This document shows positions 16,063-25,398 of a stretch of DNA of 32,553 nucleotides, piece after piece. Each line of letters opens with the position of its first letter. Within the stretch, counting starts at the first letter, position 1. Under the pieces are notes generated by a model. It was not told where the DNA came from and made no database searches. It saw only the letters and a program-made list of their open reading frames with translations. Origin of the DNA: an uncultured Bacteroidales bacterium (GTDB lineage Bacteria; Bacteroidota; Bacteroidia; Bacteroidales; Muribaculaceae); contig CASENC010000004.1 in assembly GCA_949289215.1 (NCBI GenBank), forward strand, positions 1 to 32,553. The letters are read 5' to 3'. A program made the translations under genes and the position numbers.

Positions 16063-16344
16063 TTCCTTTTAGTGTTCCGTGCTTCCGAACCACGGATGCC
16101 ACGCTGCAATCTGTATTTCACCATTGCTGCGGCGTATGACAAGCAAACCTACACAGAACAACGCAAACGAATGGCGACTGCTAAATCTGCACTTCTGACA
16201 AGTAACGAATCGGAAACCGTTCTCTTGCTCCATCCTCCTCAAAACGTTTTTTGGGCTATTCCATCATTTTCTCCTAACTACTTAATCTTCAATCTCAAAT
16301 TCGCATTTATGCCGAAATCCGACGGATATTCCATAGATTTTTCG
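16063..16344. other. No recognisable gene; probably the rest of the decayed insert
   Basis: Open frames exist on both strands (for example plus 16072-16347), but none has a recognisable motif, a promoter or a sensible start. It sits between the frameshifted remnant and the dipeptidyl peptidase promoter, and is best read as eroded accessory DNA. Confidence 0.5.
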
Positions 16345-16352
16345 TAAGTTTG
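16345..16352 (+). promoter_or_regulatory. Candidate promoter (-7 box) of the dipeptidyl peptidase gene
   Basis: TAAGTTTG fits TAnnTTTG and ends 25 nt before the ATG. The expected TTTG about 19 nt upstream is not present. Confidence 0.45.
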
Positions 16353-16377
16353 TATTAAAATTAATCATAAGTATTTT

Positions 16378-18564
16378 ATGAACAAGTTTCTTATCACATC
16401 ACTTATAATGGCCGTTACTGCTTCTGCATTTACAATCGACTGTAACGCCGAATTTACTTTACAAGATGCCGTTTTGCAACAGAAATTCCCCAACGGCATT
16501 AATGAGATTGTTCCGGCCGCCGATGGCAAATACTATTATGAACTTTCTGACGGCGGAAGCAAAATAATAAAACGTGAATATAAAACCGGTAAAATTGCCG
16601 AAACTGTATTCGATTCGGCCACCGCTCGTGATTGCGACATTTCTCAATGGGAAGGCTTCTCATTTTCGCCAAATGAACAGAAAATATTGCTTTACACCAA
16701 TTCCAGTCTCATTTACCGATATTCTTTCAAAGCCGATTATTATGTGTATGAAATAAACCATAATAAACTTACGAAACTTACTGAAGATGGCGGCGAAGAG
16801 ATTGCCACATTCTCGCCAAACGGGCGCATGGTAGCATACGTGAAAGATAATAATGCCTATGTCGCAAAACTTGATTATGGCACTAACATTGCTATTACCA
16901 CCGATGGCGAAAAAAATAAAATCATAAATGCCGTTCCCGATTGGGTGTATCAGGAAGAATTTGGTTTGCTCAATTCATTTGCATGGTCTCCCGACAATCT
17001 TATGCTGTCATTCATCCGTTGGAATGAAACCAACGTACCATTATATTCGATGCAACTTTTCGATAATTCTGGCAATACCGGTTATTGCTTATATCCCGGA
17101 GATTTTGAATATAAATATCCCACCGCAGGACAAGCAAATGCAGTGACAAGCGTACTTAGCTATGATGTTGAAACTCGTGTATTGAAAACTATGCAATTAC
17201 CGATAACCGATAATGACTATATTCCTGCAATCACCTATACCAACGACCCCGCGAAATTGATGGTTACCACACTCAATCGTACCCAAAACCGAATTCAAGT
17301 ATATGCCGCCAATCCTCGCTCAACACTTTCAAAACTTATATACCAGGAAGAGTCGGACAGCTGGATAGACTTCAAGTTTATGTCAAAGATGAAATTTTAC
17401 GACAACTTCATAATAATGCCAAGCGAAAAAGATGGATACGCCCATCTCTACAAGTTATCGGCAAGTGGCTCACCTATAAAACAACTGACATCGGGCGACT
17501 GGAACGTGACCGAATATTACGGCTATGACCCTGTGCGTAAAATACACTATATACAAACCACTCAAGAAGGTCCTCTTAATCGTGTAGTCGCAAAAATCGA
17601 TGACAGAACAGGAAAAATAACCATCGTATCGGAATGTAAAGGAACCCATAATGCCCAATTCAGCAGTGATTATTCCTATTTTGTGAAACACTACAGTAGT
17701 GCTGACTGCCCCGACCAATACTCTATTTGCGATAACCGTGGGGAAAAAGTTCGTGATCTTGAAATGAATGTGGCATATCGTGAAAAATATATGGCAAACG
17801 ATGTGCCACACAAGGAATTTTTCACCATGCAAAGCGATGGCAACACACTCAATGGTTACATCATAAAACCGGTTGACTTCGACCCGTCGAAAAAGTATCC
17901 GGTAATCATGTCACAATACAGCGGCCCCGGTTCACAGCAAGTACTCAACGAGTGGAAAATGGATTGGGAACAATATTTTGCCACACAAGGTTATATTATA
18001 GCCTGTGTAGATGGCCGTGGCACAGGCGGACGCAGCAAAGATTTCCAAGACATTGTTTACATGAACCTTGGTAAATATGAATCAATCGACCAAATTGCCG
18101 CTGCCCAATATATGGCTTCGCAACCTTTCGTCGATGCTTCTCGGATAGGGATTTGGGGATGGAGTTACGGTGGATATGAAACCCTGATGGCAATGTCCCA
18201 ACCAGATAGCAAGTTTGCCGCAGGAGTTGCCATTGCGCCGGTTACTGATTGGCGTTTTTATGACACGATATATGCCGAACGTTATATGCGCACACCACAA
18301 GAGAATGAAAACGGATATGTATCGAGTTCCCCTCTTGAACGTGCAGCAAGCATTAAAGGACGTTTACTTATTATTTCAGGTACAGCCGATGACAATGTGC
18401 ATATAACCAACACGCTTAACTATGCCTCCAGGTTGCAACAACACGATAAATTGTTCAACATGATGGTTTTCCCGAACAAAAATCACTCGATAACCGGAGG
18501 CGACACCCGCTACGTTCTTTACCGCCAGGTACTTGATTTCTTTGACACTCATTTAAAAAAGTAA
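16378..18564 (+). CDS. Dipeptidyl peptidase IV (S9B family), exported
   Basis: Serine exopeptidase that releases X-Pro or X-Ala dipeptides from peptide N-termini, probably in the periplasm. It is 728 aa with a Sec signal peptide (MNKFLITSLIMAVTASAF, cleaved around residue 23). An N-terminal beta-propeller (about 60-480) carries the double-Glu motif VYQEEFGL at Glu193-Glu194, matching human DPP4 Glu205/206, which bind the substrate amino group. The alpha/beta hydrolase domain has Ser596 in GWSYGGYE, Asp671 or Asp672 in GTADDNVH and His703 in KNHSITGGD. All key residues are present, so DPP4 activity is favoured over other S9 peptidases. It sits alone, 30 nt after its -7 box, and is followed by a long hairpin. 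Confidence 0.94.
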   Translation: MNKFLITSLIMAVTASAFTIDCNAEFTLQDAVLQQKFPNGINEIVPAADGKYYYELSDGGSKIIKREYKTGKIAETVFDSATARDCDISQWEGFSFSPNEQKILLYTNSSLIYRYSFKADYYVYEINHNKLTKLTEDGGEEIATFSPNGRMVAYVKDNNAYVAKLDYGTNIAITTDGEKNKIINAVPDWVYQEEFGLLNSFAWSPDNLMLSFIRWNETNVPLYSMQLFDNSGNTGYCLYPGDFEYKYPTAGQANAVTSVLSYDVETRVLKTMQLPITDNDYIPAITYTNDPAKLMVTTLNRTQNRIQVYAANPRSTLSKLIYQEESDSWIDFKFMSKMKFYDNFIIMPSEKDGYAHLYKLSASGSPIKQLTSGDWNVTEYYGYDPVRKIHYIQTTQEGPLNRVVAKIDDRTGKITIVSECKGTHNAQFSSDYSYFVKHYSSADCPDQYSICDNRGEKVRDLEMNVAYREKYMANDVPHKEFFTMQSDGNTLNGYIIKPVDFDPSKKYPVIMSQYSGPGSQQVLNEWKMDWEQYFATQGYIIACVDGRGTGGRSKDFQDIVYMNLGKYESIDQIAAAQYMASQPFVDASRIGIWGWSYGGYETLMAMSQPDSKFAAGVAIAPVTDWRFYDTIYAERYMRTPQENENGYVSSSPLERAASIKGRLLIISGTADDNVHITNTLNYASRLQQHDKLFNMMVFPNKNHSITGGDTRYVLYRQVLDFFDTHLKK

Positions 18565-18575
18565 TCATCTTAAAC

Positions 18576-18630
18576 CATAACAATCGGGAGATGAAATTTA
18601 ATGAGAATTATTTCATCTCCCGTTGTTATG
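18576..18630 (+). terminator. Long hairpin after the dipeptidyl peptidase gene
   Basis: Arms 18576-18597 and 18610-18630 are complementary over 21 bp with one bulged T and a 12-nt loop. No clear T-run follows, so termination strength is uncertain. It covers the first possible miaA start (18601), which argues for a later start of that gene. Confidence 0.6.
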
Positions 18631-18675
18631 CCTATGGAATTTAATAGCGAAATAACCTCACGTTTCATTAACCCA

Positions 18676-19614
18676 ATGGACAATAATCCACTATATATCA
18701 TCACCGGACCCACGGCCTCGGGAAAAACTGCCAAAGCCGTAGCTTTGGCTAAAGCCATAGGAGGCGAAATCATAAGTGCCGATTCTCGTCAAATATATCG
18801 TGGTATGGATATAGGCACAGGCAAAGACTTGGACGAATATGGTCCGGTTCCCTACCATCTTATCGACATATGCGATGCGGGGTATCGATACAATCTGTTT
18901 GAATATTTACGCGATTTTAAAACCGCATACAATGATATTTCATCACGAAAGAAAAATACTATCTTATGCGGAGGCACCGGATTATATGTCGAAAGTGTGA
19001 TAAAAGGAATAGAACTACCTCCGGTGCCCGAAAATCCCGGATTACGGAATGAACTATCAGGCAAGACTTTGCCTGAATTAACCCGTATGCTTGGCGAAAT
19101 GAAAACATTGCACAATGTCACCGATGTTGACAGTTGCAAACGCGCCATCCGAGCTATCGAGATACAAAAATATTACCACGACAATCCCGACCTACAAATC
19201 AAAACAACACCACATCCCATGAAAAATGCCATTGTCATAGGCATATACATCGACAGGGAAAACAGGCGGCAGAAAATATCACAACGATTGCACGCCCGAC
19301 TTGAAAACGGAATGGTCGATGAGATAAAACGTCTTATCGACAACGGTGTGACACCCGAAAACCTCATTTATTACGGACTTGAATATAAATACGTCACACA
19401 ATGCGTAACCGGAGAAATCTCATATGATGAAATGTTCTCACGCCTTGAAATTGCTATCCACCAATTTGCAAAGCGGCAAATGACTTGGTTCCGTGGTATG
19501 GAACGACGCGGCACCCACATTAATTGGCTTCCGTTTGACATGAATAACGAAGATTTTGTGGCTTCAGTTGCCAAACTCGCGGCGGGAACTGTCGATTTTA
19601 AGCAAGATAAATAA
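18676..19614 (+). CDS. miaA: tRNA dimethylallyltransferase
   Basis: Adds the dimethylallyl group to A37 of tRNAs reading UNN codons. The chosen ATG gives MDNNPLYIITGPTASGKT, putting the P-loop (GPTASGKT, residues 11-18) at the usual distance from the start; total 312 aa. The same frame is open from ATG 18601 (337 aa), but that start lies inside the hairpin behind the preceding gene; 18634 is another option. Other family motifs are SADSRQIYRGMDIGTGK, LCGGTGLYVESVIKG, the IYIDRENRR segment and QFAKRQMTWFRGM. Its last 51 nt overlap the end of rodA on the opposite strand. No promoter box was seen, so it may depend on read-through from the peptidase gene. Confidence 0.93.
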   Translation: MDNNPLYIITGPTASGKTAKAVALAKAIGGEIISADSRQIYRGMDIGTGKDLDEYGPVPYHLIDICDAGYRYNLFEYLRDFKTAYNDISSRKKNTILCGGTGLYVESVIKGIELPPVPENPGLRNELSGKTLPELTRMLGEMKTLHNVTDVDSCKRAIRAIEIQKYYHDNPDLQIKTTPHPMKNAIVIGIYIDRENRRQKISQRLHARLENGMVDEIKRLIDNGVTPENLIYYGLEYKYVTQCVTGEISYDEMFSRLEIAIHQFAKRQMTWFRGMERRGTHINWLPFDMNNEDFVASVAKLAAGTVDFKQDK

Positions 19615-21036
19615 CTGTGTGGAGAATGCCAACAATGCCGACCCCCCATAACTAAACAGTGGCAACGGAATTCCTATCACAGGACTCAATCCCACCACCA
19701 TGCCAATGTTTATGCCCAAGTGGAATATCAAATATGATGCTACACAATATGCATAAACGCGGCCAAAGGCCCGCCGTTGCCGCTCGGCAATATGAATTAT
19801 GCGCAATATTAATGCAAGGTATAAAACCAACACCGTCGTTGTACCCACAAACCCTTCCTCTTCTCCAATGGTACAAAAAATGAAGTCGGTATGCTGCTCA
19901 GGTACATATTTAAGCTTTGTCTGTGTTCCGTTAAGGAATCCTTTACCGGTGACACCACCCGAACCTATGGCAATTTTCGACTGATTTACATTATATCCGG
20001 CACCACGCAAGTCTTCTTCCAGCCCAAGAGAAACCTTAATACGCATCTGTTGATATGGTTCAAGAGCATTATTAAATGCATAATCCACTGTAAACATAAA
20101 TCCTACCGAAGCCAATACAAACAACACCGTGGGGATTACTTTCTTTACCTTCTCGACCGACATTACAACAACCAAATAAACAACAGCACCGCCTATCAAT
20201 GTGAAAAAGAATAACAATCCATTAATATTAACACCCACAAACGTTAATCCATAAACGGCCAATCCACATCCTATAAAGCCAATAAGCATATTGCGCGCCG
20301 TTTTCAGTGATTTGCCATAAAATGCCACCATGCACAACATGATTGCAAGAATGAGCACAAATGTAATAAATTCACCTAACGGTATGCCCATCAACATCGA
20401 TTCGGAATATTTTATGACTATCACAAAAAAAGTAATAGCACATAAACCCGCGAAAAGCACAAATCCGCTCATGCCTTCACGGTAAAGCACAAATACAAGT
20501 GACGTATATACGATTGCCGACCCGGTTTCCTTCTGTAAGAAAATCAATATTATGGGAATAACGATTATCGCTATGGCTTTAAGATAATTCTTATAGCTGC
20601 GGTTCAATACGAAATTATACCCACTGAAAAGTTTGGCAAGAGCAAGTGCTGTGGCAAATTTGCCGAATTCGGCCGACTGGAAGCTTATGGGACCAAGCAC
20701 AATCCACGATCGCGACCCATTTATATCGGTCGCCACAAATATCGTAAGCACCATCAAAAATACGGCCACGCCATAAATAGGATAAGCATATGCCTCAAAG
20801 AATCGCCTGTCGATGATAAGTATGCAAAAGCCCACAACAAGCGAAATACCCATCCATAAAAATTGCCGGCCCGAAAATTCTGCCAGCGAAAACATACTGG
20901 CTTGGTCATAATCATAACTTGCCGCATATATACTCACAGCTCCACACACCATTAGCGTGGCATATAATATCACAAGCACCCAATCTATCGATCGAAATGC
21001 CGAACGAGCCTCATATTTAGTGTTTCTTAACTCCAC
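19564..21036 (-). CDS. rodA: Rod-shape SEDS peptidoglycan glycosyltransferase RodA
   Basis: Multi-pass SEDS protein that polymerises glycan strands with PBP2 in the elongasome. About ten transmembrane segments are visible, opening with FRSIDWVLVILYATLMVCGAVSIYAAS. It has the conserved stretch GSGGVTGKGFLNGTQTKLKY followed by VPEQHTDFIFCTIGEEEGF, and the terminal PLPLFSYGGSALLAF signature. The frame is open up to a TTG at 21075, but I favour GTG at 21036 (490 aa), which gives a typical short cytoplasmic lead and overlaps the PBP2 gene by only 20 nt. It is the last gene of the operon. Its 3' end overlaps miaA by 51 nt tail-to-tail, and no terminator hairpin is visible. Confidence 0.94.
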   Translation of the reverse strand: MELRNTKYEARSAFRSIDWVLVILYATLMVCGAVSIYAASYDYDQASMFSLAEFSGRQFLWMGISLVVGFCILIIDRRFFEAYAYPIYGVAVFLMVLTIFVATDINGSRSWIVLGPISFQSAEFGKFATALALAKLFSGYNFVLNRSYKNYLKAIAIIVIPIILIFLQKETGSAIVYTSLVFVLYREGMSGFVLFAGLCAITFFVIVIKYSESMLMGIPLGEFITFVLILAIMLCMVAFYGKSLKTARNMLIGFIGCGLAVYGLTFVGVNINGLLFFFTLIGGAVVYLVVVMSVEKVKKVIPTVLFVLASVGFMFTVDYAFNNALEPYQQMRIKVSLGLEEDLRGAGYNVNQSKIAIGSGGVTGKGFLNGTQTKLKYVPEQHTDFIFCTIGEEEGFVGTTTVLVLYLALILRIIHIAERQRRAFGRVYAYCVASYLIFHLGINIGMVVGLSPVIGIPLPLFSYGGSALLAFSTQLFILLKIDSSRREFGN

Positions 21037-22870
21037 TGTACAAAATCGTATTTGATTCAAGCATACGCTGTTCAAGATATTTACGCTGCGGCGAGATTTC
21101 TCCGGTCAGATATTTCTCCATCATCAATCCGCCAATGGGAACACCATATGTAGCTCCAAACCCGGCGTTCTCGACATATACGCAAATTGCAATCTTCGGA
21201 TTATTCATCGGTGCAAATCCCATAAATGCCGAGTGGTCTCGTCCATGCGGGTTTTGCGCCGTTCCGGTCTTACCGCACACCTCCACATCCCCGAAACTTG
21301 CATTACGACACGTACCGCCAACTACGGCCATGCGCATACCTTCTACAATATCTTCATAATACTTCCGTTCGATTGTGGGGTAACGTTTTTCCTTATACAA
21401 GCTCGCAATAGTATCGCCTTCCACTTCCTTGACAACGTGTGGCGTTATAAAATATCCCCGATTGGCAATCGTGGCACATAAGTTTGCAATCTGCAATGGG
21501 GTTGCTAAAATTTCGCCCTGCCCTATAGCAATGGATATAATGGTATTGGCACTCCAACGCCCTTCGCCATATATTTTACTGTAAAATGCACTGTTCGGAA
21601 TAAATCCGCGGCTTTCACCAGGCAAATCGATACCGAGTTTATAACCATACCCCATCGACACCATGTGATTTTTCCACACCTCAAACGCACGGGCAGGTGT
21701 ACCATACTTCGACCGTCGATCGATCATATTTTTCAACCCCCAACAAAAATAAGCATTACACGATGTACGTATGGCCGGTTTCAAGGTTATTGGCGATTCA
21801 TGTCCGTGGCAGCCTACTCTTAATCCACCATTTATATATCCGTGATGGCAAGGATAAGATGTCGTCAAGTTTACAATCCCTTCCTGTTCAAGTATAAGTC
21901 CTTGTGTGGGTTTAAATGTTGATCCCGGTGGATATGCCGCCATTATAGACCTGTCATACAGCGGCTTGTAAGGATTACGCACAAGTTCACGATAATTTTT
22001 TCCACGTTCACGGCCGACAAGTGTCGTAGGATCATATGTTGGACTCGATACCATTGCCAATATCTCACCTGTTGATGGCTCTATGGCTACTATTGCTCCA
22101 ATCTTATTTTGCATAAGCATTTCACCATACTCCTGTAACTCTATATCGATGCCTAATTTAAGGTTTTTACCCGAGATGGCCCTAACATCTTGCCGCCCGT
22201 CATCATATCGTCCTTGTATCTTACCATAAGCATCTCTTATGAGTATTTCCACCCCCTTTTCGCCGCGTAATTGCCGTTCATAACTCTTCTCAATGCCAAG
22301 GTCTCCCGTATAATCGCCTGAACGATAATAATCGTCTCGCTCGATATCTCGGCTGTTAACTTCCCTGATATTGCCCAGAATATTGGCCCCTGCGATATGG
22401 TTATACTGCCTTAATATCCTTTTTTGGATAAAAAAACCGGGATAACGATACAGTTTTTCTTGAAGCCGCCCGTAATCTTTCGCCGACAAGTGCGACATAA
22501 ACGTCTGTTGTGAATATGACGAATATCCCGGATTTCGACGCATATCCGCCATACGCTTGTCAAATTCCTCTCTACTTATTTGTAATGTTTTGCAAAAATC
22601 GGTAGTGTCAAACGGTTGCACATCCCTTGGTATCATCATCACATCATAAGCCGGCTGGTTATACACGATAAGTTCCCCGTTACGGTCATATATCAACCCG
22701 CGTGACGGATATACCGTTTTACGCAAAAAGGCATTTGAGTCGGCATTTTCTTTATACCGGCTATCGGCTACCTGTAATTCAAATAATCGTATAATGAATA
22801 TTAGCACTAAAACGACTACAAATCCGCCAACGACATACTTACGCTTTTCAAGCCTATAATCTTTTCTCAC
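21017..22870 (-). CDS. mrdA: Penicillin-binding protein 2, elongation transpeptidase
   Basis: Class B PBP that cross-links lateral-wall peptidoglycan with RodA. 617 aa, starting at GTG (22870-22868) and overlapping mreD by 17 nt. It has an N-terminal membrane anchor (YVVGGFVVVLVLIFIIRLFE, about 12-31), a dimerisation/pedestal domain (RGLIYDRNGELIVYN), and a transpeptidase domain with catalytic Ser317 in PPGSTFKP (SxxK), Ser370-Cys-Asn372 in RTSCNAYF, and the KTG box in VCGKTGTAQNPHG. All three active-site motifs are intact, so it should bind beta-lactams, mecillinam in particular. Confidence 0.96.
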   Translation of the reverse strand: MRKDYRLEKRKYVVGGFVVVLVLIFIIRLFELQVADSRYKENADSNAFLRKTVYPSRGLIYDRNGELIVYNQPAYDVMMIPRDVQPFDTTDFCKTLQISREEFDKRMADMRRNPGYSSYSQQTFMSHLSAKDYGRLQEKLYRYPGFFIQKRILRQYNHIAGANILGNIREVNSRDIERDDYYRSGDYTGDLGIEKSYERQLRGEKGVEILIRDAYGKIQGRYDDGRQDVRAISGKNLKLGIDIELQEYGEMLMQNKIGAIVAIEPSTGEILAMVSSPTYDPTTLVGRERGKNYRELVRNPYKPLYDRSIMAAYPPGSTFKPTQGLILEQEGIVNLTTSYPCHHGYINGGLRVGCHGHESPITLKPAIRTSCNAYFCWGLKNMIDRRSKYGTPARAFEVWKNHMVSMGYGYKLGIDLPGESRGFIPNSAFYSKIYGEGRWSANTIISIAIGQGEILATPLQIANLCATIANRGYFITPHVVKEVEGDTIASLYKEKRYPTIERKYYEDIVEGMRMAVVGGTCRNASFGDVEVCGKTGTAQNPHGRDHSAFMGFAPMNNPKIAICVYVENAGFGATYGVPIGGLMMEKYLTGEISPQRKYLEQRMLESNTILYSGVKKH

Positions 22871-23375
22871 TGTGTCTTGTTGTAGCTATACTGTCAAAAC
22901 CCAATAACATTAGGAATGTAAGCACGCTGCTCGATATTATCCTCAGCAGCGTTATCTCGAAGTGCCGCAAAGTAAATGCCTGAATGAAAAATACTGCAAT
23001 GCAATAAAGCAAAACAGCCGTCAGCATATACTTGGCATATACCACAAGCCCCAATGAACGCATCGACGGTACCGGATTGCCCAAATCATCTTCACGAGGA
23101 AAATATAACTGGAACACCCACTTGCGGCTTGCCGCAAGAATTGTGGAAGCAAGCGCATTCATGCCCTGTGTGTCACTAAATATATCCACACCCAATCCCA
23201 ACAAAAACGACAGGCACATTACCCAGTTGGCCGACATATTCATCGGCAGCCTTATGATAAAATATATAAACACTATCGGCACAGCCACACCAAACAAGCA
23301 TATACGGTTGCATATAACCTGGGCGAGCAACATACCGATAAATAACATCGCAAATTGTAATACCTGCTTACTCAA
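22854..23375 (-). CDS. mreD: Rod-shape determining protein MreD
   Basis: Small polytopic inner-membrane subunit of the elongasome: about 173 aa, five to six hydrophobic helices (for example FAMLFIGMLLAQVICNRICL, then VAVPIVFIYFIIRLP), with little sequence signature beyond that. The start is unusual. The frame opens at TTG 23381, but a perfect AGGAGG (23387-23382) sits directly before that codon. With a 6-nt spacer it serves the next TTG at 23375-23373, which overlaps the mreC stop as TTGA. I therefore use 23375. It overlaps mrdA at its end. Identity rests largely on position between mreC and mrdA. Confidence 0.88.
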   Translation of the reverse strand: MSKQVLQFAMLFIGMLLAQVICNRICLFGVAVPIVFIYFIIRLPMNMSANWVMCLSFLLGLGVDIFSDTQGMNALASTILAASRKWVFQLYFPREDDLGNPVPSMRSLGLVVYAKYMLTAVLLYCIAVFFIQAFTLRHFEITLLRIISSSVLTFLMLLGFDSIATTRHSEKRL

Positions 23376-24232
23376 TTCCAACCTCCTTTCTTGCTATTAT
23401 AATCGGCAGCCTCAAGGGCATCCAGCTCACCTTTCATACCGTTTTTTATAGCTCTTACTGTACTTAACCGCGAAAAATCGGTGGTTAGCTTTATTTTCAG
23501 TGTATAAAAATTATCATCATTAGTAGGCATACGGTCTTCAATGGTTCCCACTATCAATCCCTCGGGAAACACTGCCGAGTATCCACTGGTAATGATTGTG
23601 TCACCTTTTTCAAATTTCACATGGCGTGGAAGTTCCTCCAAAACTGCATATTGCGGACTTACGCAATCCCACACAAGGCTTCCGAAAAAATCACTGTTTT
23701 TTACCTTGCACGATAATCTTAAATTAGGATTAAGCAATGAAATTATGCGAGCCGAATGTTCTCCCACTACATTCACTATACCTACCACACCGTTTTGGTC
23801 CACTACACCCATTTCAGGCATCACACCATCGGCCTTGCCGCGATTAATTGTTATGTAATTATGCGGTTGCGATATACTGTTACTTATCACATGGGCTATA
23901 ACGAAATCGAAGTTGCTGTAGTTACCCGGCATTGTACTTGTATCAGGAAGTAACATCTTGTAATCATTTATTTGATTACGCAGGCTCACAACTTCATTCT
24001 CAAGCATGGCATTACGTTGCTGCAAATCTTCATTAATGCCTCGCAAATGAAAATAAGAGGTAACATTATTAAAAAGCCCGTATATCGAACTGCTCACAGC
24101 GTTAGCCGAAGTAAGATAAATGGAATGTTGATACGGATTGCTTTGAAACAGTAGCAAGCAACTTACCACTGTCAAAAGCAGAAAAACAAACCAAGAACTG
24201 TGCTTTATGATAAAATCCAGTAAATTTTTCAC
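23372..24232 (-). CDS. mreC: Rod-shape determining protein MreC
   Basis: Periplasmic scaffold that links MreB filaments with PBP2 and RodA. 286 aa from a GTG start. The parts are a single N-terminal membrane helix (SSWFVFLLLTVVSCLLLF), a coiled coil (LRGINEDLQQRNAMLENEVV, about 63-95) for dimerisation, and the two beta-barrel MreC domains (INRGKADGVMPEMGVVDQNG; SGYSAVFPEGLIVGTIED). Its stop codon is embedded in the mreD start. The 121-nt gap to mreB contains a hairpin, so dosage relative to mreB may be set there. Confidence 0.94.
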   Translation of the reverse strand: MKNLLDFIIKHSSWFVFLLLTVVSCLLLFQSNPYQHSIYLTSANAVSSSIYGLFNNVTSYFHLRGINEDLQQRNAMLENEVVSLRNQINDYKMLLPDTSTMPGNYSNFDFVIAHVISNSISQPHNYITINRGKADGVMPEMGVVDQNGVVGIVNVVGEHSARIISLLNPNLRLSCKVKNSDFFGSLVWDCVSPQYAVLEELPRHVKFEKGDTIITSGYSAVFPEGLIVGTIEDRMPTNDDNFYTLKIKLTTDFSRLSTVRAIKNGMKGELDALEAADYNSKKGGWN

Positions 24233-24283
24233 TTCTTTATAGCCTTTTTAAGCCTGTCGATGTCGGCGTGTTTATACGCAAAC

Positions 24284-24317
24284 TGTCGGGGAAGCATAAT
24301 TAAAAACTTTCCCGACA
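24284..24317 (-). promoter_or_regulatory. Hairpin between mreB and mreC
   Basis: On the minus strand TGTCGGGAAAG (24317-24307) pairs with CTTCCCCGACA (24294-24284), including one G-T pair. It lies 37 nt past the mreB stop inside the operon and has no strong T-run. It is a candidate attenuator or mRNA processing/stability element that could keep mreB expression above mreCD. Confidence 0.45.
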
Positions 24318-24353
24318 ATTCCCGTAAGTTTCACACCACACTCATTATGTGGT

Positions 24354-25376
24354 TTATCTTATCAAGAAGTTGAAACGGCTGATATTCTTCAAGGCCACAC
24401 CGGTACCTTTTGCCACAGCGTGCAATGGATCCTCGGCTATGCGGAACGGTATGCCTATTTTATCGGTAAGCCGCTTGTCAAGACCTCGCAACAATGCGCC
24501 ACCCCCTGCAAGATAAATGCCATTTGACACAATGTCGGCATACAACTCCGGAGGTGTTTGTTCAAGGGCACTAAGCACCGCTGCCTCAATTTTCGATATC
24601 GACTTCTCGATACAGTGGCATATTTCCTGGTAAGACACAGGCACCTCCATCGGCAAAGCCGTCATTTGATTCGGTCCGTGAACAATATAATCCTCGGGGG
24701 GATTCTCAAGTTCGGTAAGAGCCGACCCCACATTTATCTTTATAAGCTCGGCTGTACGCTCCCCCACTTTCACATTGTGTGCACGGCGCATATGCTCCAT
24801 TATATCATCGGTAAGGTCATCACCGGCAATGCGTATGCTCTTGTTGCTGACAATTCCGCCAAGCGATATTACGGCAATCTCGGTGCTGCCGCCACCTATG
24901 TCCACAATCATGTTACCCTCGGGTGCTTCCACATCAAGCCCTATGCCAAGTGCTGCTGCCATAGGCTCGTAAATCATGTACACGTCACGGCCACCGGCGT
25001 GTTCCGACGAATCTCGCACAGCACGTATTTCCACCTCGGTGCTGCCCGACGGGATACACACCACCATGCGCAACGACGGGGAAGCAAACCAATGGTTCTT
25101 TGAACTAACCATTTTCACCATGCCGCGAATCATCAATTCGGCAGCATTAAAATCGGCAATCACGCCATCGCTCAATGGGCGTATCGTGCGAATGTTTTCC
25201 GGCGTTTTTCCATGCATCTGTTGTGCACGTTCACCCACGGCTATCAATTTTCCGCTTCGATTGTCAAGTGCCACAACCGACGGTTCATCCACAACAATCT
25301 TGTCGTTATGTATTATAATAGTATTGGCCGTTCCAAGGTCAACAGCTATTTCTTGCGTTAACGAAAAAAGTCCCAT
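24354..25376 (-). CDS. mreB: Actin-like cell-shape protein MreB
   Basis: ATP-binding bacterial actin that positions lateral-wall synthesis; 340 aa, normal length. Actin-fold motifs are in order: phosphate-1 DLGTANT (13-19), phosphate-2 IVDIGGGSTEIAV (157-169) and the adenosine motif GIYLAGGGALLRGL near residue 290. The N-terminal MGLFSLTQEIAVD contains the short amphipathic stretch used to touch the membrane. It follows purH by 22 nt and leads the mreBCD-mrdA-rodA block, so it is likely transcribed from the purH promoter. Confidence 0.97.
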   Translation of the reverse strand: MGLFSLTQEIAVDLGTANTIIIHNDKIVVDEPSVVALDNRSGKLIAVGERAQQMHGKTPENIRTIRPLSDGVIADFNAAELMIRGMVKMVSSKNHWFASPSLRMVVCIPSGSTEVEIRAVRDSSEHAGGRDVYMIYEPMAAALGIGLDVEAPEGNMIVDIGGGSTEIAVISLGGIVSNKSIRIAGDDLTDDIMEHMRRAHNVKVGERTAELIKINVGSALTELENPPEDYIVHGPNQMTALPMEVPVSYQEICHCIEKSISKIEAAVLSALEQTPPELYADIVSNGIYLAGGGALLRGLDKRLTDKIGIPFRIAEDPLHAVAKGTGVALKNISRFNFLIR

Positions 25377-25398
25377 GTTGCTTCAATCAATTATAGCT

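Noticed and set aside
21037-21075. Thirteen extra residues at the start of RodA from a TTG codon.
   Set aside because: The segment overlaps the mrdA coding end, is unlike RodA N-termini, and a GTG at 21036 gives the normal lead.
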